From positions 13,185,684 through 13,249,683 of the forward strand of contig OX388328.1 of the NCBI GenBank assembly GCA_947579605.1: 64,000 bases of DNA. The letters are read 5' to 3'. The DNA is from Athripsodes cinereus. Taxonomy: Eukaryota > Arthropoda > Insecta > Trichoptera > Leptoceridae. Under the pieces are notes generated by a model that saw nothing but the letters and a program-made list of their open reading frames with translations, made no database searches and had not been told where the DNA came from. Made by a program: the position numbers and the translations under genes. Shown piece by piece: positions 10,580 through 21,160 of this stretch; position 1 is the stretch's first letter; the number at the start of each line of letters is the position of its first letter.

Positions 10580-10662
10580 CAGTCGATTCCGCTTAATTGG
10601 GACACATCGGGACTTGGGCATTTTGTCCCAATTAAGCGGCTGTCCCAAGTAAGCGAATTTCA
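10580..10662 (+). mobile_element. DNA transposon terminus resembling pogo/Tigger ends
   Basis: TA followed by CAGTCGATTCCGCTTAATTG and GGGACACATCGGGAC, then TCCCAATTAAGCGGCTGTCC and CAAGTAAGCGAA. The CAGTCGA start next to TA fits Tc1/pogo-type transposons, which duplicate TA. CCGCTTAATTGGGAC and GTCCCAATTAAGCGG form an internal hairpin. The other end was not found. Confidence 0.35.
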
Positions 10663-11220
10663 CATTTTCTTTAATTAATATATTTGATTTTGGCAACTAA
10701 GGCCATGAACCAGTAATACCTACACACATAAAATTAAACAATACATATTTTTATCAATTATTTTATTTCATAAACTCTTGAAACCGTAAATTACATATAA
10801 AGGTAATATAAATCTAATATATAAAAGGAAGTCGTGTGTGTTACACCATTTATAACTCAAGAATGGCTGTACTGATTTGAATGAATGATTTGTATTCGGT
10901 CATAGCCTCTGAATGCTTACAAGAGACAGGTATTCAAAAAACTTACTTTCACATTTCTCAATGAATCAGCAGGTATGCAGTAATCCCCCCTCTTTTTCCT
11001 TTCCCTTGATTTTTTATTATTATTGATTTGTGTTTTTGCGCTAGTATGATGATTGAGTGAGCGAGCGAGACTGTAAATGTAGGCATGTTAAGATGACCGG
11101 AATGTTAGGTACCTATGTTTTTTAAATTAATTGTGGCGCATGGTGTTGGATGATAGCTGATCTCTGAAAGATTAACCTTTTTTCTAACTTTGTATATGTA
11201 GTTATTGTCTGTTCTGTGCT
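10663..11220. other. No gene; possible Helitron-like repeat near 10813
   Basis: TATATAAAAGGAAGTCGTG followed by ACACCATTTATAACTCAAG and AATGGCTGTACTGATTTGAA is a phrase type common in non-coding insect Helitrons; a similar phrase (CCATAACTTGAGAACGGCTG) is at 15.79 kb. No Helitron 3' hairpin with CTAG end was tied to it. Confidence 0.25.
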
Positions 11221-11224
11221 ATAA

Positions 11225-11295
11225 ACATTTATGAAATAAAAATAAAATAGTCATCACTTGATAGTGATAATCTCACCACTTGCATAATATCACCC
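11225..11295 (-). repeat. Repeat X, fragment
   Basis: ATCACTTGATAGTGATAATC followed by TCACCACTTGC is the reverse complement of the X core (GTGCAGTGGCGAGATTATCA). Fuller copies are at 43.05 and 58.64 kb. Confidence 0.45.
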
Positions 11296-11309
11296 TAAAA
11301 TTTTGTATT

Positions 11310-11648
11310 GTTTTACATACCTACATACACATACCATCACGCCGCTTCCCTCGCGGGGTAGGCAGTAAGGATTGAGAGCCACTTCCTTCAATTCTCGCAT
11401 ACATCTTTCGAATTCGTCACTGTCATACAATTCCTCATGCATGTTCTCCTGTTCAATGTACTCAACACATGACGGTCCTGTAGGATTTGGTTTAGATAAT
11501 CTTGTCATTTAATCCTCGGACGTCCACGTCTCCGTGCACCATTCCTCTCAGCCACATATATTTTCTTGGTAATTCTGTTCTGTTCTCATTTATTCTTTCC
11601 ACATGCCCAAACCTTTGTTTTGATACATTTTAGAAATCCTTAATTATG
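11310..11648 (-). pseudogene. LINE-1 C-terminal fragment
   Basis: On the minus strand the frames read FGHVERMNEN, KKIYVAERNGARRRGRPR, then, after frameshifts, RCMRELKEVALNPYCLPREG. The corresponding intact tail is at 33.4 kb. The 3' flank holds ATGTATGTAGG repeats typical of the family tail. Several frameshifts show it is inactive. Confidence 0.65.
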
Positions 11649-12033
11649 TTTTTGCACAATATAAACGCACATTCTCTTGAACAATTAGAACAATTGTTTT
11701 TAATTGGAAATCAAAATCATTAAAAACTAAATAAGTCACATTAAAAGCTGGAAATTTGACTATTCGGTAATTTAGTTTCCAACCGGACACAATCTGGTTC
11801 ATCACTAATAAAAACCAAGTCATGCTGAAGTTGAACGATGCGGTTCATGTCTCTTAAGGACATTAAAAAGTTTTATAACTTAGAGATGTCATTAAATCCA
11901 TACTTAATTTGCCCTCTTCTCAAATTTCTCTTTAATATCTCATTATCTAAGTAAACTTGTGTCTAAGGAGGATGAACATGTTGTCAGATATAAAACCGAT
12001 TTGCCCCGCACAACTCTGTGAACCTGTAGATAC
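11649..12033. other. No gene seen
   Basis: AT-rich sequence leading to the hAT element; nothing recognised. Confidence 0.35.
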
Positions 12034-13101
12034 CTACAGAGCAGTGGCGGGACTAGGCTTTTCACATCGGGCATGCTTTGTACAAATATACTATTTTACT
12101 CGCAAACGAGTGGACGTCCTTGAGAATAATATAATATAGGTATATATATCGGAGACGGGACTAGGCTTTTCATGTTGGTCTTACATTCGTTATAATAATA
12201 AAAAAAAAAAGATATCCAGAATGGTTGACATACCCCTTTGCTGAATTTAAGATATTAAATGGTTTATATTCGATGTCTATTAAAAGACACTTAAAAACTT
12301 TAGTGGGAGATCTATTGTTTGCCAAAGACTTCATGGGTCCTTAATATAAATAAATAAAATACAAGAAGTCTGCGATACAAATAAATACTATTTTTTAGTA
12401 TGTAAGTAACTTTAAAGTTAAATGTCGTAATTTCTATACAATTTATTTTGTCTCGCGCATCCATCATAATATTAATCAATCCTTTATGAAGAACGTTTCA
12501 AATCTAAAAACTATTAGCGGTTGCACATAGTATCTACCTTCAAATTATTTTTAACTGCCTAGTACGTTACGCACGACTCACACAATCATCACACAACCAA
12601 TACAAATAAAAACATACTCATATAGGTACATTATGCACCCAAACGTTCTTCGTGCAAGCTTGCTTATTTTGTCCTTAAGATTGCACACATACAACCAAAC
12701 ATACCCAATAATACACATGTATGGCGCGTCATTGCCTACTACGTATTCACACTAAAATTTAAGTGTGTGTTAGTGAGACAGAGGCTACGTATAAAGCAAT
12801 AACTTACTATTCCATTAATTTAGCTATCACGGTAAATTATTGGATTTTATTAAAAAAAGTCAATATAACGTATCGATTTTACACGCACTTCAATACAAAT
12901 AGTACGCGCTTTTGATAAAAACTCTAAAACTTACAAAAATTGTATATTTGCTGCGTATATTTTTGTAAATCATTCTCTTTGCAACGAAATGTTTGGCGGC
13001 AAATTCAAACTAGTTTTTGATGATTTCAATATTTTCTTCATAGATTCTATGGGCATGCTGTGCTTTTTTGCATGTATGGCAGGCACGCGACTGCTACAGA
13101 G
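12034..13101. mobile_element. hAT-type transposon, non-autonomous, in a palindromic target
   Basis: CTACAGAG at 12034-12041 recurs exactly at 13094-13101. The element (12042-13093, 1052 bp) starts CAGTGGCGGG and ends CACGCGACTG, i.e. CAGTGGCG/CAGTCGCG inverted ends. Both the end form and the 8-bp duplication are hAT features. GGGACTAGGCTTTTCA occurs at 12049 and again near 12157, a duplicated subterminal block. No transposase frame exists inside. The flanks CTGTAGATAC and GTATCTACAG form an inverted repeat around the duplicated site. Confidence 0.8.
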
Positions 13102-13371
13102 GTATCTACAGTTCTCTGTTGTGGTGCGAGAGAGATTATGATTAAGACTGTGCCGTATATAGAATAATTATGTATATGATTAAGACTGTGTCATATTTGG
13201 AATTGACCGACAGAACCAAGTGGCGAAACAAAACAAGAAAGGCACACCCTACCAACATGTGGGACTAATAATTGCTCAAGAAAGGGAAGAAGATTTTTTA
13301 ATTTCATTATGGAATTCTACTACTTAAACACCGACACTGTGAATAGAATTGGGTTATTTTGATGGTTAATA
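13102..13371. other. Spacer with no recognised feature
   Basis: Contains a short direct repeat, ATGATTAAGACTGTG at 13138 and again near 13176, and otherwise nothing recognisable. Confidence 0.3.
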
Positions 13372-13770
13372 CACTAGAGCAGAGGTTCCCAAACTTTTTT
13401 TAACATGGACCACTTTAAAAAAATTGCTGGTTCCGGTGGACCTCCTGTATTTTTACCTCCCTCCCCGTCACAAAATTTTTGAAATGGTATAGGAATTTGA
13501 AATATTTCAAAAACTCCACGGTTTTCTTACAGAATATTTTCTAAAAGTACCTTTTTCTACAATGTAACGGGTATTTGTACCGACTATTGTTTGTCAATAT
13601 TATAATATGGTGGTTTTACCGAATACCCGATACTTTAACTATGGATTCGTGGACCCCCTTTTGCAACTCGTGGACCCCCATTTTTTTGTCACGCCATTGT
13701 CACCCCCGTCGAGTCTCTCACGGACCCCTGGGGGTCCACCTGGACCACTTTGGGAATCACTGCACTAGAG
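13372..13770. mobile_element. hAT MITE (CAGAGGTTCCCAAAC ends)
   Basis: CACTAGAG at 13372-13379 recurs at 13763-13770. The 383-bp element (13380-13762) begins CAGAGGTTCCCAAACTTTTT and ends TTTGGGAATCACTG. The core includes ATGGTATAGGAATTTGAAAT and GTAACGGGTATTTGTACCGA, shared with the MITEs at 14069 and 39126. No coding capacity. Confidence 0.9.
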
Positions 13771-14060
13771 AGACGCCGTGATGGTTTTAATAATAAATAC
13801 TTACCTATATGTGTCTCTTAGAAGGCACTTGAAAACTTACAAATAAGTGTGAAGAACTTATTCTATTTTAATAACTCCAAGAAGATTTATATAGGAACAT
13901 ACTGTAAACTATTAAATAAAATGAGCAAGAGGGATGAATTACGTCATTCTCTGCTGGATGGAATACTTTCCACATATTTAAGTAAGTAAGTATTTGGGAA
14001 AGGCGAGATGAAATATTGTGTACCGTAGTAATTATGTCGTCGTGGAAGTAACAGGACTTC

Positions 14061-14407
14061 ATGTAGACCATGGGTGGCCAACCTTTTCAGCAGCCAGGCC
14101 AAATTTTAGAAATGAGATTTCCTACAGAGCCGTACAACAATATACTCCTTATATGGAACATTTAATAATTTTACTTCACCTTAAAAAATTTACCCCCCCC
14201 CCCGTCACCATATTTTCAAAATGGTATAGGAATTTGAAATGTTTCAAAACTCCTCGGTTTTCTTCAAGAATATTTTCAAAAATTCCCCTTTTAAAAAAGT
14301 AACGGGTACTAGTACTTGTACCGACTTTTATTTTAAAAAAATGTGCAAATGCTTCGCGGGTCGCACGTAGACAAGAGGGCCACGGGTTGGCCACCCTTGA
14401 TGTAGAC
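14061..14407. mobile_element. hAT MITE (CATGGGTGGCCAACC ends)
   Basis: ATGTAGAC at 14061-14068 recurs at 14400-14407. The 331-bp element (14069-14399) starts CATGGGTGGCCAACCTTTTC and ends GGGTTGGCCACCCTTG. Its ends differ from the MITE at 13380 but the core is clearly related, including ATGGTATAGGAATTTGAAAT, a C-run and the GTAACGGGTA block. Inserted about 290 bp from its relative. Confidence 0.9.
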
Positions 14408-14659
14408 AATGGTGGAACTAGAATTTTTAGTCTTGTCACATAGACATACTAGACTTGCAGGGCGGTACATTTTTTCGATATTTTTGTGTTCCAACGTCGA
14501 TGTCCTTCAAGCATTAGCGATATATTGTTTTACAAACTTACTCAATCAACGTCAGTTTTAAACTGGCAGCAAAATTTGATCGGCCGCGTGACCGATTTTT
14601 TCTTTGAATTACCAATATAGTATATCTTTGGCTGGTCATGTGTGCGTAGTACTACTACT

Positions 14660-14802
14660 ACTTTACTATACCCTCACGTCGTGTCCCAGGTGGGATAGGC
14701 AGAGATAGCGGAATGCTATTGTTGATCTATCCTTACATACCTACTTCTTTCGCTTTCTCTACATTCGTCCAGTTTCCAATACATGCACGCCGATTCTTCC
14801 GC
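14660..14802 (-). pseudogene. LINE-1 3' end fragment
   Basis: TATACCCTCACGTCGTGTCC and GTGGGATAGGCAGAGATAGC, then TACTTCTTTCGCTTTCTCTA, are the reverse complement of the LINE-1 C-terminus (GDTT.. SAYPTWDT, EAKEV). Only the last 45 codons remain. Confidence 0.6.
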
Positions 14803-15090
14803 CGATTGGTGGACCTTACATCGTGACAGTGAGAATGACGGCATTGGTGAACGTTGTCCATGGACATCGAAAGTGATCACTTAAACCAGCCAAGAACCAA
14901 TTCGTAAGCATTGAGACGCCTTTCTCACTTCTTAGATTTTGAACAATGTTGCATTATGTAAACATGGTTCTCCAATTGAGATGTCTAATGAGATCTTTGT
15001 TAACAACGCTCGTTTAAAACTGAGGGATAAGAAATTACATTGGTCACAAAATTTGATTGGTCGCATTACCGATTTTTTCTTAGAATTTCA
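14803..15090 (+). repeat. Repeat R copy
   Basis: CGATTGGTGGACCTTACATC, GTGAACGTTGTCCATGGACA, CCAATTCGTAAGCATTGAG and GTAAACATGGTTCTCCAATT in this order; two further copies are at 28.34 and 28.72 kb. It ends near CGCATTACCGATTTTTTCTT. Non-coding; class unknown. Confidence 0.55.
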
Positions 15091-15094
15091 AGTA

Positions 15095-15395
15095 TATGTA
15101 CTTATATTTGGACATGTGGAGCGAATGCAAGATGAAAGAATGACGAAGAGGATGTATTTGTCTGAAAGAGGGCTGTGAGGAAGCGCGGACGGCCAAGAAC
15201 CACGTGGCTTGAGCACGCGGATCAAATCTTCAAAGTCGGCCGCGTGTTGAGTAAAAGAAATCGGCGTGCATGTATGAGAAACTGGATGAATGTAGAGGAG
15301 GCGAAAGAAGTTTGTAAGGATAGATCTATATGGCGTTCTTTTTTCTCTGCCTACCTCTCCTGGGATATGAAGTGAGGGTATAGATAGATAGATAC
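15095..15395 (+). pseudogene. LINE-1 C-terminal fragment with (TAGA)n tail
   Basis: FGHVERMQDERMTKRMYLSE leads, after a one-base frameshift at the premature TGA (15176-15178), into RKRGRPRTTWLEHADQIF and ends FSAYLSWDMK stop at 15375. The tail is GGGTATAGATAGATAGATAC. Compared with 4343 it has several substitutions. Confidence 0.75.
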
Positions 15396-15419
15396 TTATA
15401 TTAAATGTCATTGCATACG

Positions 15420-15570
15420 GAAAGAAAAGAGTGTAAACATGGTTCTCCAATTGAGATGTATGCTTGATATCTTTTAGAATCACCGCTCGTTTATGACTAG
15501 TTGATATGAAATTACATTGGTCGCAAAATATGACTGGTCGCATTACCAATTTTTTCTTTGATTTTCTAGT
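15420..15570 (+). repeat. Repeat R, 3' half
   Basis: GTAAACATGGTTCTCCAATT and ACATTGGTCGCAAAATATGA, CGCATTACCAATTTTTTCTT match the second half of the R copy just upstream, as if the R copy had been split by the LINE-1 tail between 15.09 and 15.40 kb. Confidence 0.45.
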
Positions 15571-15659
15571 CTTTGTATACTAAATGAAAGGAAAGAGAAA
15601 TTGGAGTATACAACATGCTTTTTCATATATTATACATACATAATACGCTACTTATATTC

Positions 15660-16080
15660 ATTATTGTTATAATAATAACTGCGACAATTTAAAGCCTTCC
15701 GCATAATGCTTCCATAAAGAACACCCAGTGCTTACATAGTACGTTTCTATATACCTAAATAAAAATGAGTTGACCATGTATGTTCCCCCATAACTTGAGA
15801 ACGGCTGGACAGAATTGGCTGATTCTTTTTTATTGTGTTCGTAATAATCAGGAGATGATTTGCATGAAAGAAAATTTTTGGAAAACCTAACGAAAGTTGG
15901 AAATTTCGATTGTATTTTTTTTTGTATGAAAGTGACGTTTGTATGACAGTTCCGCTGTCGCGTGTTGCCATAACGAAATTTTTTAATGAAAAATGTTTTA
16001 TCCACCATCAACGACTTTTTTTGTTGTGTTCGTAAATAGTTTATATGAAAGAAAACTACTGGAAAATCTCTTCATGTTAA
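15660..16080. repeat. Possible Helitron-like non-coding sequence
   Basis: CCATAACTTGAGAACGGCTG, GGCTGATTCTTTTTTATTGT, TGATTTGCATGAAAGAAAA and CCGCTGTCGCGTGTTGCC are phrases often met in the non-coding part of insect Helitrons. A second, shorter run (TTGTTGTGTTCGTAAATAGT, ATGAAAGAAAAC) follows near 16020. Boundaries not seen. Confidence 0.25.
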
Positions 16081-16362
16081 TATCACAGTACAAAAAATTA
16101 ATATTAATGTAACAGAATTCTATATTGCAATAGAATTCAATACAACACATAGTTTCGGGTTGTTCTCTTCTCGCTCAAACTGAATATACTAATAGACATA
16201 ATCATGTCGCAAAAATAATACATCAAAATTTAGCAATTAAACATAATCTATTAAACTCACAAAATGTGATTCCTTATTATAAATACAACCCGGAACCGGT
16301 TTAAGAAAATCAAAATTACAGGTTCTATTATGATAAAACAATAATAACAGATTATTATTTAT

Positions 16363-16540
16363 TTATCGTGTCGAAACCCAGAGAAAAAACCCATCAAACT
16401 GATCTCCAGTACTGCGCAAAACGCACAGCAGGTGGAGATGCGTCAAAAATATCCTCCATAGTGCAAGTGACAGGGCACAATGGACATTCCAACAAGTGTG
16501 GCATAGTCTGTGCTGCACCACAGTCACATGCTCCGGATTC
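16363..16540 (-). pseudogene. LINE reverse transcriptase C-terminus (jockey-like)
   Basis: On the minus strand this reads ACDCGAAQTMPHLLECPLC, then VTCTMEDIFDASPPAVRFA and QYWRSV stop. The CxCG-QTMxHLLxCP zinc-knuckle-like tail is typical of LINE ORF2 C-termini. A second copy with the same stop is at 27290-27470. The two differ by only a few substitutions, so the family has been active fairly recently. Confidence 0.7.
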
Positions 16541-16940
16541 GTCCTGTAGGAAGATAAATAAAATAAGAATAACAGATAAACAAATACATCATAATAGACC
16601 CGATTTAGTATTACATGATAAACGTTATAAAATAACGTACCTAATGGATATCGCTGTCCCAAATACACATAATATACAAACAACCGTCGCAGAAAAAATA
16701 CGTAAATATACAGAACTAGCAGGAGAAATAAAAAAAAATATTTGGCATTCTAGGTCCGTTTATATAATACCTTTTGTATTGTCATGTCAGCTACAGGGGT
16801 AACTCCGAAATCTTTAATAAATAATTTACAAAAATTATATTTACCGGTTAATTTGTACATTAAAATTCAAAAATCTTTTATAATAAACACTTGTAATATT
16901 GTAAAAATAGTTTTTGAACACAGATATTTCCGGCACAATG
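16541..16940 (+). pseudogene. LINE ORF C-terminus of a different clade (DIAVPNTHN)
   Basis: The first frame gives DKQIHHNRPDLVLHDKRYK and MDIAVPNTHNIQTTVAEKI, RKYTELAGEIKKN; after a frameshift near 16790 it continues MSATGVTPKSLINNLQKLYL, then NTCNIVKIVFE. This DxAxPNTHN - VLSATGVxPKxL module is a well-known tail of insect non-LTR retrotransposon proteins. It sits tail-to-tail with the minus-strand LINE at 16363. The A-rich, substitution-laden sequence indicates an old copy. Confidence 0.75.
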
Positions 16941-17335
16941 CTGGTATTTTGAACCCGAGTTCTGAGCCTAATCCTTTGATATCCTGTATATCTGGATAGG
17001 TGGATTTTTCCCGGCATTAGACTGTTAAGTTTTTGTGTGATCATGACTGATCATATGGAGACTTATCTGGTTGTATAATGCTGAGAAGTGTGGATGGCAA
17101 TTCTGCCGCCGCGTATAAAAAAACTGAAATCGTTTTATTTCAATTCACATAAATTCAAGGAAAGATTCGGTGGAATGAATCACTTCTGGCGACGCCGGGT
17201 AGGGTCATCTAGTACTGTATAAAGAGGATTGCAATGGAATTAAACTTTTTAAGCACAAGAGTTATTGTTGTTTGTAACATTTTATTCAGAGTTTTATTCA
17301 AAACTTTTGTCATGTTTTTTTTGTTTATATGTATT
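16941..17335. other. No gene seen
   Basis: GGCGACGCCGGGTAGGGTCA followed by TCTAG near 17190-17215 resembles a Helitron 3' end (small hairpin then CTAG), but no partner 5' end is assignable. Confidence 0.25.
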
Positions 17336-17412
17336 TTTGTTGTTTTGTTCCGTGAAGCACCAGGCAGAGAATTGGTTTATCCTGGAAGTTTTCGAGTGTC
17401 ATTTTGAATCAA
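17336..17412 (-). repeat. Repeat H, fragment
   Basis: TTGTTCCGTGAAGCACC, AGAGAATTGGTTTATCC and AAGTTTTCGAGTGTC match the H end block in reverse. Confidence 0.5.
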
Positions 17413-17533
17413 AAGAAGGATATTTTAGAACTTAAATTCAGAGATGAAGTTTGTTACCTATTCTGATTGTATTAATTATTTGTTGGAACTACTGTACCAT
17501 GACGACACACGTCACGCAAGTGGACATCCATCA

Positions 17534-17734
17534 GAGGCCTGAGTCAATAACACACTTTCGCGTCACGTTCCCGCTCCGTTAGCGTTCGGGTGCAAACGAA
17601 GTTGCAAGCAAGTGTCAATTTCGTTGCTAAGATACACAATAGTTACGAAAATTAACACTTTGGCGCAACATCGTCTGCACCCGAACGCTAACGGAGCGGG
17701 AACGTAACGAAAGTGTGTTATTGACTCAGGCCTC
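17534..17734. mobile_element. Hairpin MITE M2, 201 bp
   Basis: GAGGCCTGAGTCAATAACAC at the left is mirrored by GTGTTATTGACTCAGGCCTC at the right; the match runs inward for about 70 bp through CACTTTCG, CGTTCCCGCTCCGTTAGCG and TTCGGGTGCA. The middle contains AAGTGTCAATTTCGTTGC and its partner. A second copy of 203 bp is at 38214-38416, with the middle in the opposite orientation. A base A (or CA) is shared at both borders, too short to call a target duplication. Confidence 0.8.
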
Positions 17735-17754
17735 AGCTACGTATAATAAACATT

Positions 17755-17945
17755 CAAGTTGTCCTCTCCGTGCCAACAAAAAAATAATGACATTTAGGAT
17801 GGGTGGTAAAACCCATCACTGCTGAATTTGTGATGTAAAACATCTTTTTTTTCCGAACACTTGCCTTTTACAGTAACAGGACACTCGAAAACTTACGGAA
17901 AAGAGTGGGAGACCAATTCTTTGCCGGATGCTCCACGGTACGATA
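17755..17945 (+). repeat. Repeat H, longest ordered copy
   Basis: Shows the order of blocks: TTGTCCTCTCCGTGCCAAC, GACATTTAGGATGGGTGG, CCTTTTACAGTAACAGGACA, CTCGAAAACTTACGGAAAAG, AGTGGGAGACCAATTCTTTG. This copy lets the scattered fragments elsewhere be assigned to one family. No open frame. Confidence 0.6.
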
Positions 17946-18244
17946 ACATATCAATTATATTACCAATATACCGGAAATCATAATATTTTATAGTTGAGAA
18001 TATAAAACAAACACAAAATGAATATAATAATATAATGAAAAATCAATAATATCTTTCGATACGAATCGTGGACCGATGAGAGTAAATAATGAAAGGAAAA
18101 CAAATTGAATAAAACATTTTAATGTCAGTACAAACATCAACAACAGCAGTACTCACAAATGAAATGTAAATTCAGATTGGAGTAACTAGACACGTCTGAA
18201 TAAACCCCGACTAAAAGAAATACCTCATTCACAAAATAAATTTT

Positions 18245-18785
18245 AATAATATATTATAATCATCTATTTTTGAAAGATTTATTAACAATGTAGCAGTTTT
18301 GAGACGTTTTGAATGGTTTTAAAAGAGTATCCTAAAATCCATTGCTGTTACTTGATTGTATGTATATTAATCGCGATTGATTTCAGCAAACCGTTGCTTG
18401 CTGGATCCACACAGCTGGATGCGAACGTCAATCATCAATCATCAAGCAAAAATCTTAAATCTTTCGGCGACAATTTGGAACATTCTCCGAAGAAATATTC
18501 GAATGAAAGCCTTCGTTACCCGTCCATGAGACGTAACGAAGGCATTTATTCGAATATTTCTTCGGAGAATGCTCCAAATTGTCGCCGAAAGATTTAAGAT
18601 TTTTGCTTGATGATTGATGATTGACGTTCGCATCCAGCTGTTTGGATGCCGCCATTGACGAGCGAAACAATATGAAAACAAGTGAAACATGTAGTATTGT
18701 TTAGCTCGTCACTGGCTCATTATCAAGTAACAGAAGTGCATTGAAGGATACTGTTTTAAAAACATTCAAAACATATTTATCCCTA
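18245..18785. mobile_element. Repeat P element with a long internal hairpin
   Basis: Outer arms: GTTTTGAATGGTTTTAAAAG and CTGTTACTTGATTGTATG on the left; CATTATCAAGTAACAGAAG and TTTTAAAAACATTCAAAAC on the right. Inside, from about 18411 to 18645, CAGCTGGATGCGAACGTCAA pairs with its complement TTGACGTTCGCATCCAGCTG in an almost perfect hairpin with arms of roughly 110 bp. Related copies are at 31.10 and 32.37 kb. The open frames here (18313-18690, both strands) are by-products of the palindrome. Confidence 0.7.
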
Positions 18786-19690
18786 GTTAAAACAAAGTTT
18801 ATTATTTCTCTTTGGTGCACCATTTCAATATTATGATACCAACAATTTTAAATCAAAATAGAATTCGCTCTATATGATTCCCAATTTTTCAAGTGGAAAC
18901 TGTTGTTCTATTTTCAGCACATGCTAAAAACACATGATATTTATTATGAAAAATTTCAGTCTGAAAGCAAAACTTTTCTCACAAAGTAATTTATGACCCT
19001 TATTTAAATTAAAGCTTAGGTATATTTTCTTTTGACGCACTAACTCGTTTTGTTAATTTTTTTAAATTCTTCAAACAATACTTTTTGTTTTATTGTCATC
19101 ACGTGTCAAAAATATTTGACAATAATGATGAATAATTTATTTAAGTCAGACTTAAAGTTGAAAAAATTCTTAATAATTTGTGAACAAGGTATAACTAAGT
19201 CAGGACTTATAGTCGGAATAAATAGCAGAGAATATTAATTTCTTGCTTGTGAGCACTGGTGTAATGGATCAATGTGAGATATTATTATTTTATATTTTGT
19301 GTTTTTTACCAATGATAGATATACCAGAAACTACAGCATACTCGTGAATCATTTGTACAACATTTAGTATAGTATAATATATATTGATAAAAGATAGAAT
19401 AAGCAAAACTAATTATAATTAATTTGTTTTGGATCAAATTCAATGATATCAATTTTACTGTGTACTTTTTTTGTGTATTTTATAGTAAGGCTTGTGAAGT
19501 AAATAGTAAGTCTACTCAGCCTTGAGTGTTCTGATAATAAAGTGTCTGTGACTGTGATGAACAATATTATTATAATTATATTAAAATGATATAACTTTGC
19601 CAAAATATAAGATTACTTACTGTCAATACATTATGAAATCCACACCTTGTTAAATCCTGCTTGTATTAGAATCGTTTAACTTGTGAGTTT
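18786..19690. other. AT-rich sequence, no gene
   Basis: No motif recognised. It could include an LTR body upstream of the primer-binding site, but no LTR start could be fixed. Confidence 0.35.
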
Positions 19691-19699
19691 TGAAAACTA

Positions 19700-19870
19700 C
19701 TTAATTAAATAGAGTGTTTGAATAAACTGCGTGTATTTTTAATGAACCATAGTTATAAGAAATGTTATTAAAAATTATGTGAAATTAAACTCTTTGTTAA
19801 ATTGGCGCCCAACGTAGAGATTTATAAATATATTTTGTTTTGTTTGGCGCCCAACGTGGGGCTACATTGA
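19700..19870 (+). other. Possible LTR end plus two tRNA-Lys primer-binding sites
   Basis: TGGCGCCCAACGTGGGGC at 19845-19862 is an exact 18-nt match to the classical tRNA-Lys primer-binding site of LTR retroelements. A second, partial copy, TGGCGCCCAACGT, is at 19803-19815. AATAAA at 19721 followed by a GTGT-rich stretch would suit the R-U5 end of an LTR. No gag, pol or env frame follows, so this is either a solo remnant or a heavily degraded 5' end. The LTR limits are not determinable here. Confidence 0.45.
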
Positions 19871-21000
19871 TTTTTTTTGCGCCTATCTTAGATTTATTCA
19901 TAAACTAATATATTATTTTTTAATGTAATCAACACTAAATTGTACAGCAAAAAAGTTTATTTTTCAGTGTATTAAAACAACTGCTCTATTTTTATTGTAA
20001 TAGTCGTGGTGATTGTAATATTTAAATTTTATCACCTGTTTATTTTCTTTTAGTTCTGTCTGAAAATTATTATAAAAGTAGTCTAGACTTTGCAGATATT
20101 TGCGTTATAAATAGCTGTACGGAATGTTCTATTTTATCGCAACAAAACTTTTGAATATGAAAAAATGTACAATTGAATGTGAAAATTGTAATAATTTAAT
20201 ATTCAAGTAAATAAAATCGTTAACATTAATTTCTGGTTAACATGAGACAAGTATTTATCAATATAAGTTACTCCAATTTTAACAATATGTTAACATAAAT
20301 TCTCCAAAAATTACCTACTTCTAAGTAATCAGGATCTAATAATTTACTGGCCAACGGTTTACCGTCTAAATATGATAATTATATCTATCCAAAACTACTC
20401 CATTTATTCATGGTTTGATTTCAACTTTATATTTACCATTTATATACCAATTTACGAAATAATTAATGTGTTTTAATATTATCTACCATATTTTATTCCA
20501 AATTTCAACTTTTCTAAGGAATATTTACTTCTATATATTTATTGTAATTATTTCTACTTTATTATTTATACCCTTAATCCAATTTCTTTAATATTTCATA
20601 CAAATATACGAAAACAAAAATAAAACTAAAAACAAGTTTTTTAGGAATAGGAATCAATAATAATTAATTGAAAACTACAGATATTTTTTGTAATTTGGCA
20701 AAGCTGTATGATTTAAATACAATTATAACAAGTTTTCAATAAAATAATTAAATAATTACTCTACGAGTACGTATATATAAGAAAGTGCTATAGTGTTCAT
20801 ATTTTAATTAATACTTGATTAATAAATAAAGGTTATAGCAGCAATAATTATGATACTGGGTGTCAGCAAAATTACTTTTTGACTTAATTAAATTTAATAA
20901 ATTAATAATAATTTGATATCATACGTTATGTCTATTGTTTCTTTTTCTTTCTTTTATCATTGTTGTGGTAGTTGTAGCTTTGTTCTTGTTGTTGTTTTTG
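19871..21000. other. AT-rich sequence, no gene
   Basis: No retroelement protein motif is visible downstream of the primer-binding site. Only short chance frames. Confidence 0.4.
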
Positions 21001-21025
21001 TTCAAACTTCTATTTTGTTTGTTGT

Positions 21026-21160
21026 TCACACTTCCGTGTGAACCGTGTGTGGCATTGATGTAGGTTCTGGTATTCCATCAGTGTTTGGTGGGCTCTTTGC
21101 GAAGAGAGGATACGCCACTGAATACGGTTGGGTGCTGTCCGATATCTTGAAATTTATAAA
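21026..21160 (-). CDS. Candidate terminal exon, unrecognised
   Basis: This patch is richer in GC than its surroundings. On the minus strand, after a possible acceptor (pyrimidine-rich tract, ATTTCAAG, near 21150), the frame reads DSTQPYSVAYPLFAKSPPN, TDGIPEPTSMPHTVHTEV and a stop. The proline/serine-rich composition is protein-like and unlike the AT-rich chance frames around it. It may be a cellular 3' exon or a remnant of the retroelement suspected upstream. No homology is claimed. Confidence 0.25.
   Translation of the reverse strand, partial: FINFKISDSTQPYSVAYPLFAKSPPNTDGIPEPTSMPHTVHTEV

Noticed and set aside
16941..17215. Helitron 3' end (GGCGACGCC hairpin then CTAG)
   Set aside because: The hairpin is short, and no matching 5' end or second copy was found in the window.
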